A stretch of 64,000 bases of DNA from Ophiura sarsii (GCA_035610835.1 CM069448.1:35568880-35632879); one strand, 5' to 3'. Shown: positions 10,527 to 22,323, counted from the stretch's first letter. Notes: generated from the sequence alone by a model not told the origin. Translations and numbers: made by a program.

Positions 10527-11339
10527 AAAAGGGGGCACACCACTAAATACGTCCCCCATTGAAATACATGCGTTTCGGCCCTTTTTCAAGACCGTATTTT
10601 TACCCCACGTATAACAATGATGGAAGTTTTTATTTTAGTCAGGGGGACTATGTAGTGATATGAGGTCCCGTGGGATGTAAATGATTAGAAGGTGCCACCT
10701 ATTTATATATGTTGTTAAGGTACTAGGCATCATAAAAAACCATGTTGGCAAAAATGTAGATGCTGCAGATGGCCGCCATCTTGGATTTCAAAATGGCCGC
10801 CAAAATATGCTATTTTCGATTATTATTTTGGGTATAAGTGTCGCATGAAGCTGGTTTTGGCTTCAAATTCATCATTATCATGGTGAATATTAATAACAAA
10901 AGAATAAATACTATGAATTATTATGGGTCGCTCCTAATATCAGCCATATCAGGTTTCAAGATGGCCGCCCTTATGCCATTATAACATATTTTACATAGTT
11001 GAGTAATATGTTTCATATACCTCCTTTTAGATATGTTACATTGATGGTAATCAACAGATTAACGTTAAACGCTACCTAAGTGTTACAAAAAGCATTTAAG
11101 GTAGTCATCTCAAAAATTCAAAATGCCTGCCAGGTATCTCAAGGATACATTCTAACAATTATTATGAAGACAATTAACAAATGAATAAATACTATGAATA
11201 GAATTTAGGTATTTCAAAATCAATATCCAAAGATTTGTCGTAATTATGCCAATTTGAATTTGACAATGATCTGCCATCATGTATAGAATAAAGATTACAT
11301 GTATTATTGACCAAAAGGTAGAGTGATATGTTGCCTTAA

Positions 11340-12005
11340 CCCTAACTCTACCCCCACTTTTTTCAGATTTTTTTTCCTTCAACGTGGAAAAATATCCTCC
11401 CGACCATAATTTGTTAGAAACATAATTATCTAGCCTAAATTGCGTAATCATATAGAACAAAACATCATACTTATCACAAAAACGAATAAAAAATGCCACT
11501 CTCAGCATGCAATATTTAAAATTTGTGGCGATCGAAAGTCCGGTGTCGATGACGTCATGGTTAAGCTGCTAACATTTGCGCATGTGCATTGTATAACTAT
11601 GACTTTGTCGACATCGGGACTTTCGATTGCCGCGAATTTTAAAAATTGCATGTTGAAAGATGGCAGTTTACATTCGTTTAATTACACAAGTTTAGGCTCG
11701 ATAGTTATTTTTCTAATTTATAATGCACAATGTTGTGCTTGCAGGACCCCTCCATTAACCCTAACTCCTGTGGCTATGGTTTTGCGTGTATCAGGGGAGG
11801 GGGGAAGTATGATTTTTTAACCCGACAAATCACAGAGCACCCCCGGGATTCGATCCCAGAACCATCCGCACCAAAGTCTAACTCCCAGCGCTTTGTGCCC
11901 ACATATGCCTTCGGTGGGTGACGTCATCGAGCCAATGCAGCAGCACGTGCGTGGAGATAGGTTTATTTTGGATGATTTTGAATGATGCAGTGGGGTTAGG
12001 GTTTT
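11340..12005. mobile_element. TTAA-flanked insertion inside the left TIR
   Basis: TTAA flanks the insertion at 11336-11339 and 12006-12009. The uninterrupted right TIR shows the site before insertion. Its ends carry CCCTAAC and GTTAGGG. It contains a fold-back at 11506-11652. On the minus strand near 11840-11900 there is a tRNA-like B box GGATCGAATCC, suggesting a SINE fragment. A related sequence, itself interrupted, lies at about 42541-43010. Confidence 0.65.
11506..11652. repeat. Fold-back MITE, ~45-bp arms
   Basis: The left arm begins CATGCAATATTTAAAATT and continues GGCGATCGAAAGTCC. The right arm is its inverse, ending GAATTTTAAAAATTGCATG. One arm is related to 42955-43000. Confidence 0.75.
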
Positions 12006-12059
12006 TTAAAGGACACTACATTCTGCAGTACTATCTCGTATGCAAATTAGTCAAGAATG

Positions 12060-14240
12060 ATGACCGAATTGAAATAGCTCCTCTATTGTTCCATAATCTA
12101 GCTCATCCTCAGCAGAGTCACTGTTCTCAACTTCCTCATATGAAATTACCGTATATCCTGAATTGTCACATGATTCGCAGGCTTCACAACAGCTACAAAG
12201 ATCTGAGCAGATCAGTCCATTCCTTCTGTATTTGGAATGGTTTGATGACCATCATGTCTTTGAACAGGATCAGGAACACTTTATCAGATCAAGTACTGCT
12301 TGCGGGGCTGGCGGCAAAGAAGTCATGACTAGTGTATAGTTGCCATCTTTCAAGGTTCACCCAAAACCCTGTGGTTCGGATAATGATGATTTGCGATGAT
12401 GTCGTTATTCCAAATCATGGCTTGGTAGTAAGCTCTCAGGATCGCAGGTTGTAGAGCAGCTTGTGTTGGAGGTAATCCCTCTGATTGGGCTTGCTTCATC
12501 TTGAAGAGCCACCACCTTGCATCTGCTACACTTAACATGTCTGTATTGGTAATATACAACTGGCAAACAAATGCTTCAATATCAGGATAAAGCACTTTGT
12601 TGTTCATCGGTGATCCCAGCATTGACAAGGCATTTACTATGTTATCATGTTCATCAATCTCCTGCAGTACTGTACTTTCCAGCATGTGGTATTTCCTTTT
12701 CCAGCAAATTTATCGATAACATCTGCCCCTGATATTGCATGGAACCCTGGTAGTGCTGAGGCTTTCTTAGACCCATAACAGCGTAGATAGGCTCAATCGG
12801 TCGGTATCACTCTATGTTTCTGACCATCTCCTGTTATGATAGACGTATTTGGACATAAACAAGGGTATCTTCTGATTGCAAGAACAGGTACATCTGTGTC
12901 TGGTGAATGAATTTCTAGAGATGTAACACCATTTGCTGAAGCATTGACAGAATGCAAACTTATCTTGGTATCTGCTTCTTCATGACGTACTACTCGAAAG
13001 ATCAGTTGCTGCTCTGTGTGTAGCTCTTGCTTGATTCTGCCTGGCAACTACGAGAGACTTTCTGTTGGTGAACTGCATGTGCTAACAACTTCTCAGCCAA
13101 GTATGGCGTTACTGCATCTTTCGTGGACACATGGGCAAGTAATTGCTGCTTACTGAGTTTGACGATTGATGTTGAATCAGTATTAGTACGCCACAGCGTG
13201 TTTGCCACATAAACGTCTTTCACAGGTCGAAGCTTTCAAGGATATGCCAGTGTCATAACGGGTCAAAAACCAAGTGAACATCATTGTAGTCACTATACTA
13301 CTGACCGTATCGTTCAATGAATTGATCTGCTAAGTCGCAACAGGTATACTCTCTGGCTTGTCCAACTTTTGTAGATCTGACATGGCATCAATGACTGCAA
13401 CACGCTTATCTCCAAATTGATTGTCCAATGGTTAGTATCTTCCTGAGGTGTTGCCTCCTCATCTGGCAGGCTCTCTAGAATGGACATCAAGTCACTCTTT
13501 GATGCGGTGTAAAGGAGTGAACTGTCTAGTCTGCAGCAAACAATGCTCTTGGTACAACTGAAAAATAATAGGTACCTATACAGCTTCCCTCATTCAGATC
13601 AATATCCCTTTTCATGGATACTATCAACATCCGAGCAAACAATGCTCTGTCTTCTTTGAGTTCCATGATTTTGTCTTCACACTTTGTTCTTGTTTTCATA
13701 CCGCTTGAGGACCACATCTGGAGGTTAACTTTTTTCATTGGAGCCGGCCCAAACGTAAAACATTGTTTGTTTTGATTCTATCTTCCATGAATTGAGCAAA
13801 GCACTTGTCTCCAATATGCGTTCTGTTGCTGATGTCATGTGGGATGTCGGGTATCACAGCTTTGGTTACTATATTGATGATCTTGTCATATTCATCTGTG
13901 AAGGGATTTGTAAACTGGGTGATTGCTTGCTTGAGTGCTGTCACATTATTTACCGCATATTTCTTTTGCCGTCTGTGTTGTCACGATGTTGCTGCATTGT
14001 TTTTCCCCGTTGCACACCAGCAATTATCTCTGCTTATCTCACGAGTTGAGCAAGGTCTGGAGCAACTAAGAAGAACTTTGTCCGCGTAATTGGGCTGAGA
14101 GGGATACCGGTGATACCTCTAAAACCTTTAATCCTTCTGATTTCTTGCTCCAGAGCATGGTCAGGACCAATAGCATAGAAGAGGTTGTCATTTTTGACTA
14201 ATTTGCATACGAGACAGTACTGCAGAATGTAGTGTCCTTT
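12060..14240 (-). pseudogene. Broken transposon gene, XPG/FEN-like nuclease candidate
   Basis: Disrupted minus-strand coding region in at least six blocks separated by frameshifts and stops. In protein order these include GPDHALEQEIRRIKG (~14160), ITQFTNPFTDEYDK (~13900), ALFARMLIVSMKRDIDL (~13620), LLAHVSTKDAVTPYLAEKLL (~13110), HEEADTKISLHS (~12970), IHSPDTDVPVLAIRRY (~12890), a GFHAISGAD-like block (~12730), FVCQLYITNTD and RWWLFKMKQAQSEGLPPTQ (~12500), and a Cys-rich tail CSCCEACESCDNSG (~12180). It recalls a protein family repeated many times in cnidarian, echinoderm and amphioxus genomes. The HEEADTK and SPDTD acidic clusters resemble metal-binding motifs of XPG/FEN nucleases, which is inference. 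The 5' part of the frame runs into the right TIR. Confidence 0.78.
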
Positions 14241-15288
14241 AAGGCAACATATCACTCTACCTTTTGGTAAATAATACATGTAATCTTTATTCCATACATG
14301 ATGTCAGATCATTGTCAAATTCAAATTCAAGATGGCATAATTAGGACTAATATTTGGACATTGATTTTGAAATACCTAAATTCTATTCGAAAGTCTTCAT
14401 AATAATTGTTAGAATGTATCCTTGAGATACCTGGCAGCCATTTTGAATTTTAAGATGACTACCTTAAATGGTATTTGTAACACTTAGGTAGCTTTTAACG
14501 TTCATCTGTTCATAACCATCATTGTAACATATCTAAAAGGAGGTATATGAAACATATTACTCAACTATGTAAAATATGTTATTAGTCGTGTATAATGGCA
14601 TAAGGGCGGCCATCTTGAAACCTGATATGGCTGATATTAGGAGCGACCCATAATGAATCATAGTATTTATTCATTTGTTATTAATATTCACCATGATAAT
14701 GATGAATTTGAAGCCATAACCAGCTTCATACGACACTTATACCCAAAATAATAATCGAAAATAGCATATTTTGGCGGCCATTTTGAAATCCAAGATGGCG
14801 GCCATCTGCAGCATCTACATTTTTGCCAACATGGTTTTTTATGATGCCTAGTACCTTAACAACATATATAAATAGGTGGCACCTTCTAATCATTTACATC
14901 CCACGGGACCACATAGTCCCCCTGACTATTTCGCATTAATGTATTAGATATGTGTTGAATTTTATTTTAAACTTGATTTTTCTTGACCCATCTAGATGAA
15001 ATTTTTCGCTACGGGCACCTAAACAGCGCCCTCACCATTTTAAACCGATATTTTCGCTTCCTCACCGGTTCCGGCAACGATATCCTTCCGCAGCCTAGGC
15101 TCCCGTGCGTATTCGATTCCGACGATTTTTGACCACATTAGCAATGCTGAGGTTCTATTCTAACTTTTTCATAACAAATAAGCCAGATTTACTTCTATTT
15201 GCTTCCCCTGGGACGATGATCAAATTGATATAGGTACTATTTCTCCGAACCCTACACCAAACGCGGAAGGATTTAGTGTAGTGCCCCC

Positions 15289-16368
15289 TTAGAAGCAAAA
15301 CTTTTTTTGAGTTTTCATTCTTTTTTCTACATATTTCGAAAGAACAAGTATTTCTAAGATAAACTGCCAAAGCATACCTCTGTGCGATCTGTGGTTCTCA
15401 AATAAGAGCATTTTTCTGAAAAATGATGATGTCCCAAATGTTCATAAATTGTGTATAAAAGCAAGAAATCACCCAGTCCGGCACCATCTGGTCCGGCACC
15501 ATCTGGGCTGACATCGATTTTGGCGAACTATAGAGTATGCATTATCAATTGTTTCGTGAATAATGTAATACAAACTAACTTAACATTTAATAAACATTTG
15601 ATTATAATATTACATACAGACAAAGTCCGACACAAATTCACTATTCTCTAGTTTTCAGTAATGGTAGCTCTAAGAAGAGCTGTTTGGGTTTAAAAGGGAC
15701 TGTTTGAGAGATATTTCATGTGATCTTTCAATTCATGTGGTGATACATGGAGGTGAACATCCGTTGTAATTCTTCAAACCGTGGCATGTGATTCTCCTCT
15801 TGTTGTCTGTCGAAGATTCTAACACCAAGTGGTCGCCTTCTGCGCACGTCCGCTCGACACCCTCTATGGGAAACTTCCCCGGCATGGCGTTTCTCACCAT
15901 GCATGTCAGGTCAGGTCTGCGGTTCTGTAAGATGTACACGGCTCTTGGAAGCGTGGTGATTACCTCCCTGTGTCCAGGATACCGCAGCTGACACCGGTGG
16001 TAACCATCCTTGTTCCTACAATTTGTTTACACCCCGAATACGAACCAACTTCAAAAACATTTCTGGTTAGGTATGCTGTACTTTTGACAGTATCTTCTGC
16101 TCATCCGTCAGGCTATCACCGCTAACCATAGACGCCTCCATTGTTATACATAGAGTACAATGCCCCTTTTGATGATTCGTCAAAAGTTTAGTGGCCAAGG
16201 CTAGCATGATTGTGTTTAGATTTGATTTAAAATATTGTATTGTACTTTTATCCTAATGGTAGTAATCTTAAGAAACTTATTGACAAATAAAACTGCGAAA
16301 GTAGAGTGAAAATGAGAGTTTTTCAAGTAAAAGGTACCATAATAGGCCAAAAACAACACGTCTTCGAA
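15289..16368. other. Spacer between the two family A MITEs
   Basis: Non-repetitive apart from a 15-bp tandem duplication near 15478. It contains the unassigned coding-like segment at 15733-16020. Confidence 0.4.
15733..16020 (-). CDS. Unassigned exon-like coding segment
   Basis: A minus-strand frame of about 95 codons ending at a stop at 15733. It reads NKDGYHRCQLRYPGHREVI, then LPRAVYILQNRRPDLTCMV, then GKFPIEGVERTCAEGD. A candidate acceptor (AAATTGTAG) precedes the NKDGYHRC start near 16021. A possible first exon near 16090-16155 begins MEASMVSGDSLTDEQK, but its obvious donor is out of phase with this frame, so the pair is not proven. The composition looks protein-like, with spaced Cys and Arg. 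It may be cargo or a transposase exon of the outer element. No function is assigned. Confidence 0.3.
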   Translation of the reverse strand, partial: CRNKDGYHRCQLRYPGHREVITTLPRAVYILQNRRPDLTCMVRNAMPGKFPIEGVERTCAEGDHLVLESSTDNKRRITCHGLKNYNGCSPPCITT

Positions 16369-16828
16369 GGGGGCACACCACTAAATACGTCCCCCATTGA
16401 AATACATGCGTTTCGGCCCTTTTTCAAGACCGTATTTTTACCCCACGTAACAATGATGGAAGTTTTTATTTCGCATTAATGTATTAGATATGTGTTGAAT
16501 TTTATTTTAAACTTGATTTTTCTTGACCCATCTAGATGAAATTTTTCGCTACGGGCACCTAAACAGCGCCCTCACCATTTTAAACCGATATGTTCGCTTC
16601 CTCACCGGTTCCGGCAACGATATCCTTCCGCAGCCTAGGCTCCCGTGCGTATTCGATTCCGACGATTTTTGACCACATTAGCAATGCTGAGGTTCTATTC
16701 TAACTTTTTCATAACAAATAAGCCAGATTTACTTCTATTTGCTTCCCCTGGGACGATGATCAAATTGATATAGGTACTATTTCTCCGAACCCTACACCAA
16801 ACGCGGAAGGATTTAGTGTAGTGCCCCC
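16369..16828. mobile_element. MITE family A, copy 2, intact
   Basis: A 460-bp element with ends GGGGGCACACCACTAAATA and TTTAGTGTAGTGCCCCC. It is almost identical to the two halves of copy 1 and so provides the empty-site reference. No target duplication was recognised. Confidence 0.85.
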
Positions 16829-17327
16829 CAAAGAGCTGTTCCTCCTAGAGCTCTCGAAAGAGTGAGTTTTAGCTCTTTTACATTTAGAGAGTTGCAACAT
16901 GCCTGCTGAGAGTCCGTTCCGCGAACGGTTACTAGGCTGCATGCGGCCATTCGCAGTCCGTCGCTAAGATGGTCGACGTCCACCACCGTCCATCACCGCC
17001 CTACGAATGGGCGCGAAACGGGTGCGAAACGGGTGCGAAACGGGTTCGAACGGGTGCGCCGTCCTTATACCGTCTTCATACCGGGCTCTCATCGTTCGCC
17101 GCCGCTTTTACTCACCCGCCAGGAGTTTTGAGCATGTTCAAAACTCCGGTGGCCGGCAAAGTCCCCTGAACGTGTTCAACGGACGGGAAACGGCCCACCG
17201 TGTGTGCCGCCGTCCGCACCTATTTTTCACACGGTAAGGGGCCGCTCAGCTCACACGGATACATGTGAGGGCCCCATTAGGGACACCTAGCTGTAGAGCT
17301 TTGTGTATTGTTAAAGTAATCGTCACA

Positions 17328-18163
17328 TAAACACCTCAAAAGAAGTAAGTTCCCCTTAAGGGTTTCCCTTATATTTTCAAAAATATACATTGGGTTGAAA
17401 TGGATTTTCTGTCAAATTGTTATGAGATTCATACCAATACTTAACCAAAATTTCAAATCAACAGGTTCTGTCATGCTTGAGTGAGCTTGTATTGAATGAC
17501 AGAATGTCCCATTTCAAAAGTTGTTAAAATAATGTTTAGTAATGTGTATCCACCACTTTGGTGTATCAATTGACGACATCGATTTCTCATAGTGTTGATG
17601 GATTTGTCTTGATGGACGACAATGAGCGCCCACATAGGGGAAGGGTTGCTAATCAGTTCTTGGAAGACGATGAAGGTATAGAGCGTTTGGTTTGGCCCGC
17701 GAACTCCCCAGATCTTAACCCAATCGAGCATCTGTGGGATCAGTAAAAGCGGGCCGTGGATCGTAGAGTGGATGATCACACTAATCTTGCTAACTTACGT
17801 CTTCTGGTACAACAAGAGTGGGATGCCACAGCATCGAGTGGCGTGCCTCATCAACACTATGAGGCCCTGTATGAGACGTCGATATCGGCAAGTCATACAA
17901 CAACGCGGTGGATACACCCGCTACTAAACATTATTTTAGCAACTTTTAAAATTAAACGTTATCTTAGCAACTTTTGAAATGGGACATTCCATCATTCAAT
18001 ACGTGCTCACTCGAGCATGACAGAACCTGTTGATTTGAAATTTTGGTCAGGTATTGGTATGAAGCCCATAATCATTTGACTGAAAACCCCATTTCATTCC
18101 AATGTATGTTTTGGAAATATAAGGGAACCCCTAAAGGGGAACTTACTTCTTTTGAAGTGTTTA
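17328..18163 (+). mobile_element. Tc1-like element, internally deleted
   Basis: It is bounded by TA and has inverted repeats of ~200 bp starting AACACCTCAAAAGAAGTAAG at 17330 and the inverse ending at 18161. The arms share blocks such as AAGTTCCCCTTA and CAACAGGTTCTGTCATGC. At 836 bp it is shorter than an intact Tc1 element (~1.6 kb). Confidence 0.85.
17558..17977 (+). pseudogene. Tc1 transposase C-terminal fragment
   Basis: The frame reads LMDDNERPHRGRVANQFLED and then WPANSPDLNPIEHLWDQ, followed by an in-frame stop, then RAVDRRVDDHTNLANLRLL. This is the second and third catalytic Asp/Glu region of a Tc1 DDE transposase (D in LMDDN, and PDLNPIEHLW). The N-terminal DNA-binding part and first Asp are absent. 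Confidence 0.9.
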
Positions 18164-19345
18164 TATAATGTCAACGGTTTGAGAAAAATTCATGATCAGC
18201 TCCTTTTGAAATCCCCACTATTATTGCTTTACATCCCACAACAAGTTACTCAACTATAATCCCATCCATTGTTCTTCATCCTTTGTTGATTACCATTGTT
18301 TATTGTTGCGGATTTTACCTAATAAAAGTATATTTGAGATGGTCCCTTCTTGGAATTCGGATCTTCAAAAGAGTGTCAAACAGAGATTAATGTGTGTTCT
18401 AACTTGTGTACCAAGTGTTATTTGTTTCTATGCTTACATTGCCGAGATATACGCAAATTTATCCCTCGACCCATATTACAAACTAATATCAGTACATATC
18501 CAGCCAAATATTGACAGATTTCAGTCAGTGGTTGAAACCTATTGTGTTTATGTAAATGACGTTACATATAAACCAAAGGTATTTAAAAATAAAAATAAAA
18601 GTGTTTTAACACACAAAGTATTTAAAAATACTTTGTGTATCACACTATCCCTCAATAGAACCACTCATGCATCCCATACCAATCACTTTCATTACATATG
18701 ACCGACCCGATAACTATGGAAATACCTAGAAGGATAAATATTAATTTCAGGAAAAAACTGTTATAGAGATGTATGACATAGAGGGTCAGTCAGTAAGTAA
18801 TGAAAGTGATCGTGGTATGGAATGCATGGTTGATTCTATTGAGGGATAATGTAATCAATACAAAGTATGAACCTTTGTCTTTCAAACAATACACTTTTGG
18901 ATTTCTAAGTATCAACTATGACGTCATAGCATTAGTGTAAACTAGTACACTTGGGACACTGCCTGAAATTGGTCAATATTTGGCTGGATATGTATAGGTT
19001 GAAATATGGGTTGTTTGAAACATTTGCGGGTATCTCGGCAATGCAAGCATAGAAACCGATAACAATTGGTGCATAATAAGAACACACAATAATCTCCGTT
19101 TCACACATTTTTAAGATCCGAATTCCTTAATACAAACAAGAAGGGACCATCTCAAATACGCTTTTATTAAGCAAAATCCGCAACAATGAACCTTAGAAAA
19201 CAACAAAGGATAAAGAAAAATGGAGGGATTATAATTGAGTAAATTGTTGTTGGATGTAAAGCATATTATAGTGGGCATTTCAAAAGGAGCTGATCATAAA
19301 ATTTCCTCAAATCATTGAAATTATGTGACGATTACTTTAACAGTA

Positions 19346-20594
19346 CACTTCTAGTAGCTCCAAAGATAGCAGTAACAAGAGAGGTTGTGGCAGCCATCTT
19401 TGATTGATATATTCATGTATATCTTCATTTTGACTTGCACAATAATTATACACATTGATAAACGCATTTTTCAATACTTCTGATTAGAATTTGAAGGCAC
19501 AGTAGCTTTTATCTGGTAACTTTCATGATTTTAACCATATTTTGCCCAGTTCAAAATTATCTGCCGTCTGCTCATGCGCATATTGTCTGTAAGTTTCATG
19601 TGAATAAATTCAGATAATTAGTTAACTATCCTATGGAATACTGATATTTGTATACCTTTTATTCAATTGCTTCTCCTTACTTTTTCTTCTTATACTACAC
19701 ATTTCAAATTACACAGGGATTAAAGGTATTGTCTTTTGTATAAATATGCGGGGGAAAAAAAATCGGGATTTACCTGCTTGTGATGTCATGTGATTCAATC
19801 TTCTTACCACATGTTTCATTTAAACAATTCAAATTTCCCGCCAAATAATTGAGTTAGCAGTGTCCCAATTGGGTATTTGATATGTGTTGTATCCAGTTGT
19901 ATTCAGAGCTACAGTCGAGGAAAATTCCTTAACGCAGGCTTATGATATATATAATCAGCCAAGACGTAAGAGGTAGAACTTATTGAATGACCTGCATAGT
20001 AATAACTAAGTTATGAGGTAGGAGGTAGAACTTATTGAATGACCCGCGTAGTAATAGCTAAGTTATGAGGTAGGAGATAGAACTTATTGAATGACCCGCG
20101 TAGTAATAAGTAAGTGGCATGCATTTGATCTAAACTTGACTCTCTGATAATTTAATTTACAAGTTCCAACAAACATGCAGTGTCCTTGGTACCAAAACTG
20201 ATAAAATGAGAATACCATATCTTTCATCCGTCAAATTAAAAGATTTATTTCTGCTTATATGATCATAATCACAACGTAAAGTTGATGTAGTGTCATTTGC
20301 TATATACGTGTCAACACATGTTAGGAGATGACTTCAGCGTGCATTCTAATGAATGCATCATAATGGCATGCACTTAACTCCAACACGACAGGGTTTGCAT
20401 CTCCGCAAGATCAAAGAAGAATGGCTGCTGTGGGGGCAGCAAGTGCTGCATCTATCACTCATGCACTGACGTCATCTCCCAACTTGAGCTGACACAGAGT
20501 ATAATTATGTCTGCTAACATCTGATATATCATCCCATCAGTGTGTGTTCCAGCATAGAAATAGTAGATACAAAAGGATTAACAATGATCCATGA
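19346..20594. other. Intergenic with a small tandem repeat
   Basis: No gene is supported. Three 52-bp tandem units lie at 19968-20115, each holding a mariner-type end (GTAGAACTTATTGAATGACC). Confidence 0.6.
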
Positions 20595-20598
20595 TTAA

Positions 20599-20818
20599 CA
20601 CTTTCCATGTGGCTATTAGTTTTACCATATACAAAACAGATTTTTCAGAAACCTTTCTCAACTTGCAAGGTCTATCTCAAGGAATACTAAACCAAAACTA
20701 GGCATGTTTGTACGTATTTCAATGCATTTCTCATGGTGATTCCAAGTAATGACATTCAATAATTTTGACACTTTTGAAAAATGTTGCTCGTCTGCAGCCG
20801 CCTGCCGCGTGGAAAGTG
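20599..20818. mobile_element. TTAA-type MITE, family 1, copy B
   Basis: TTAA lies at 20595-20598 and 20819-20822. The ends are CACTTTCCATGTGGC and the inverse GCCGCGTGGAAAGTG. The 220-bp interior is inverted relative to the copy at 5801-6046. TTAA duplication points to a piggyBac-type or Kolobok-type mobilising enzyme. Confidence 0.85.
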
Positions 20819-20822
20819 TTAA

Positions 20823-21941
20823 AGCTCCAATCACATTGCCTATCTTTCACATTGATTTTTATTTAAATCCTATTAGAGGGCATTATTCTAGCTTACGTAA
20901 TGCGATAATGCCAGTTTTGTGAATTGAAACACAAATTTGATATTTTTATTCATAAAAAGATCAGTTTATCACCTAAACCACATCTGAACATTTGTGTTTC
21001 AATTCATAATAAATCTTAACACAAACCATGAACTTTGAATAGCATAATTCATTGTTTATGGGTTGTAGCAGGTCACTAGTAGGTTTTAATTGGCATACTT
21101 CATCTGAAATGCCATAATTCTAGCAATATAAATGTGTAATCATTTTAGAAATCTATCACAGTCTGTATGTCTGTAACCTTCCCATACTACAGTGTGTTCA
21201 GGTTGTTTAGAAAATCGAAATACATGTGTGGATAAAACTAGATTTGAAATAGCGTGGTAACTCACATAATAAGGTCGTGCTACAAATTAAACTGAAAGAT
21301 GATAATTGATTGGCCATCAACTACAACAATACCATGTCAGACCTGGATCGCACTGCATATAACAGGAATGAATAGTGCTTATGTTTGTGTCTCAGGTTTA
21401 GTAGTTATAGCCAGATTTGTGTACATAGTGTTTACAAATGCATGCAAGTTTTCAGCCAAAATGGTGTGAGGTCATTCGGGGAAATGTTGAGCCTGGACCC
21501 GGGGAAATCCTGCATAAGCCACTGAGAATCATACACCTATGATAATATAACCTTTGCCCAGTAGAGGACATTTGTGAACCAAGTTGAGTAAATAAAGCGG
21601 AATGAGGCATTAGCTAATATGATTTAAGAGCACAAATGTGGGACAAGGTCAAAATAAGTCAAATGCAGAACAAGTCTTATTTCTGATCTTTGATACATCT
21701 TGTATCTAACCAAAGACTCAAATTCATGAAAAAGAGTTAAACTACATTTTGCGGTATTTAATTTTCATTTACTCTATTGATTTTTTAACAAAACCAAAAC
21801 TTCAATTGCCCATAACTTGACAATTTGTATTTTATTTTTTGAGACAAAGTGAATTGCAATCATCTGTAACTTTGGTTTGGAATGTGATATGACATTGACT
21901 TTGGGACCAAAACGTCCATTAACTTATAAATATGATCATTA
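20823..21941. other. Intergenic with a dispersed repeat copy
   Basis: No gene is supported. A segment at about 21560-21775 is an inverted diverged copy of 33432-33605. Confidence 0.5.
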
Positions 21942-21949
21942 TATCAATA

Positions 21950-22315
21950 CCCGGGGGGGGGGGGGGGGGGGGGGGGGGGCACTCAACTTTTTTTGGGTAG
22001 GGGTGTGCCGCACAGGGTCTCAAAAAGGGGGGCTACAGAACTGAACTGAGTTGATTTTATGACGAAAAATAGGGTCTTAGGAACTGATTTTTTTTCCTCC
22101 AAAAAGTAGGTCTTAAGAACTGGCCTATAGTTCAATTTTGATTAGCAAGAACGTAAATTTTCAATTTTTTTGGTTTTAAAACGCAAAATTTTCGAAGAAT
22201 TGGGACTTTGGAACGCAAAATTTCGTGATTTTTGAATTTTCAAAGTGGGGTCTTCAGAACTGATGCAGGCTTAAAAGGGGGTCATATGTCAGTGCCCCCC
22301 CCCCCCCCCCCCCGG
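21950..22315. mobile_element. Poly-G-ended MITE with 8-bp target duplication
   Basis: The element opens CCCGGGGG with a long G run and closes with a C run and GG. TATCAATA is duplicated at 21942-21949 and 22316-22323. Next to the tracts are GGCACTCAAC on the left and GTCAGTGCC on the right. The interior repeats GGTCTTAGGAACTGATTTT-like blocks. Confidence 0.7.
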
Positions 22316-22323
22316 TATCAATA

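Larger units (their letters stand above)
10636..14928 (-). mobile_element. 4.3-kb DNA transposon with ~750-bp TIRs
   Basis: Both ends read TAGTCAGGGGGACTATGT inward. TTT is duplicated at 10633-10635 and 14929-14931. Against the empty site in 16369-16828 this is a 3-bp target duplication. The right TIR is 14183-14928. The left TIR is 10636-11339 plus 12010-12062, interrupted by a 666-bp TTAA insertion. The arms are near-identical apart from small indels. Inside is a broken minus-strand gene (12060-14240). The long TIRs, 3-bp duplication and nuclease-like gene suggest an Academ-type element, but the superfamily is inferred. Confidence 0.8.
10531..15288. mobile_element. MITE family A, copy 1, split by a 4.3-kb insertion
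   Basis: The left end GGGGGCACACCACTAAATA at 10531 and the right end TTTAGTGTAGTGCCCCC at 15288 form imperfect inverted repeats. The left 102 bp and the right 357 bp, joined, equal the uninterrupted copy at 16369-16828. The break is exactly where the 10636-14928 element inserted, which gives a clean empty-site comparison. Confidence 0.85.
9225..17275. mobile_element. Outer nested element with GGGGCCC termini
   Basis: The left end GGGGCCCTCACATGTATCC continues GTGTGAGCTGGGCGGCCCC. The reverse complement of the right end (17231-17275) matches it over ~45 bp with one mismatch. AT flanks both ends and may be a 2-bp target duplication. The arms stay related further in: 16831-16891 is the inverse of about 10316-10380, and 16970-17235 is the inverse of much of 9550-9830. 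The arms are GC-rich, unlike the AT-rich surroundings. The interior holds at least three further layers of insertion. Superfamily not assigned. Confidence 0.7.
17306..19345. repeat. Head-to-head inverted repeat with ~560-bp arms
   Basis: The right arm (18785-19345) is the inverse of 18163-18705 plus a short outer piece at 17306-17327. The two parts of the left arm are separated by the Tc1-like insertion at 17328-18163. The arms meet across a ~75-bp centre and carry mariner-like termini (GAGGGTCAGTCAGTAAG and its inverse) at their inner ends. This looks like two copies joined head to head. A third partial copy lies at 44986-45105. Confidence 0.75.

Noticed and set aside
11340..12005. Telomere-like CCCTAAC and TTAGGG motifs
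   Set aside because: Only single isolated copies; they are element termini, not a telomeric array.
13792..14089. Plus-strand frames of 85 and 94 codons
   Set aside because: Antisense shadows of the minus-strand transposon pseudogene.
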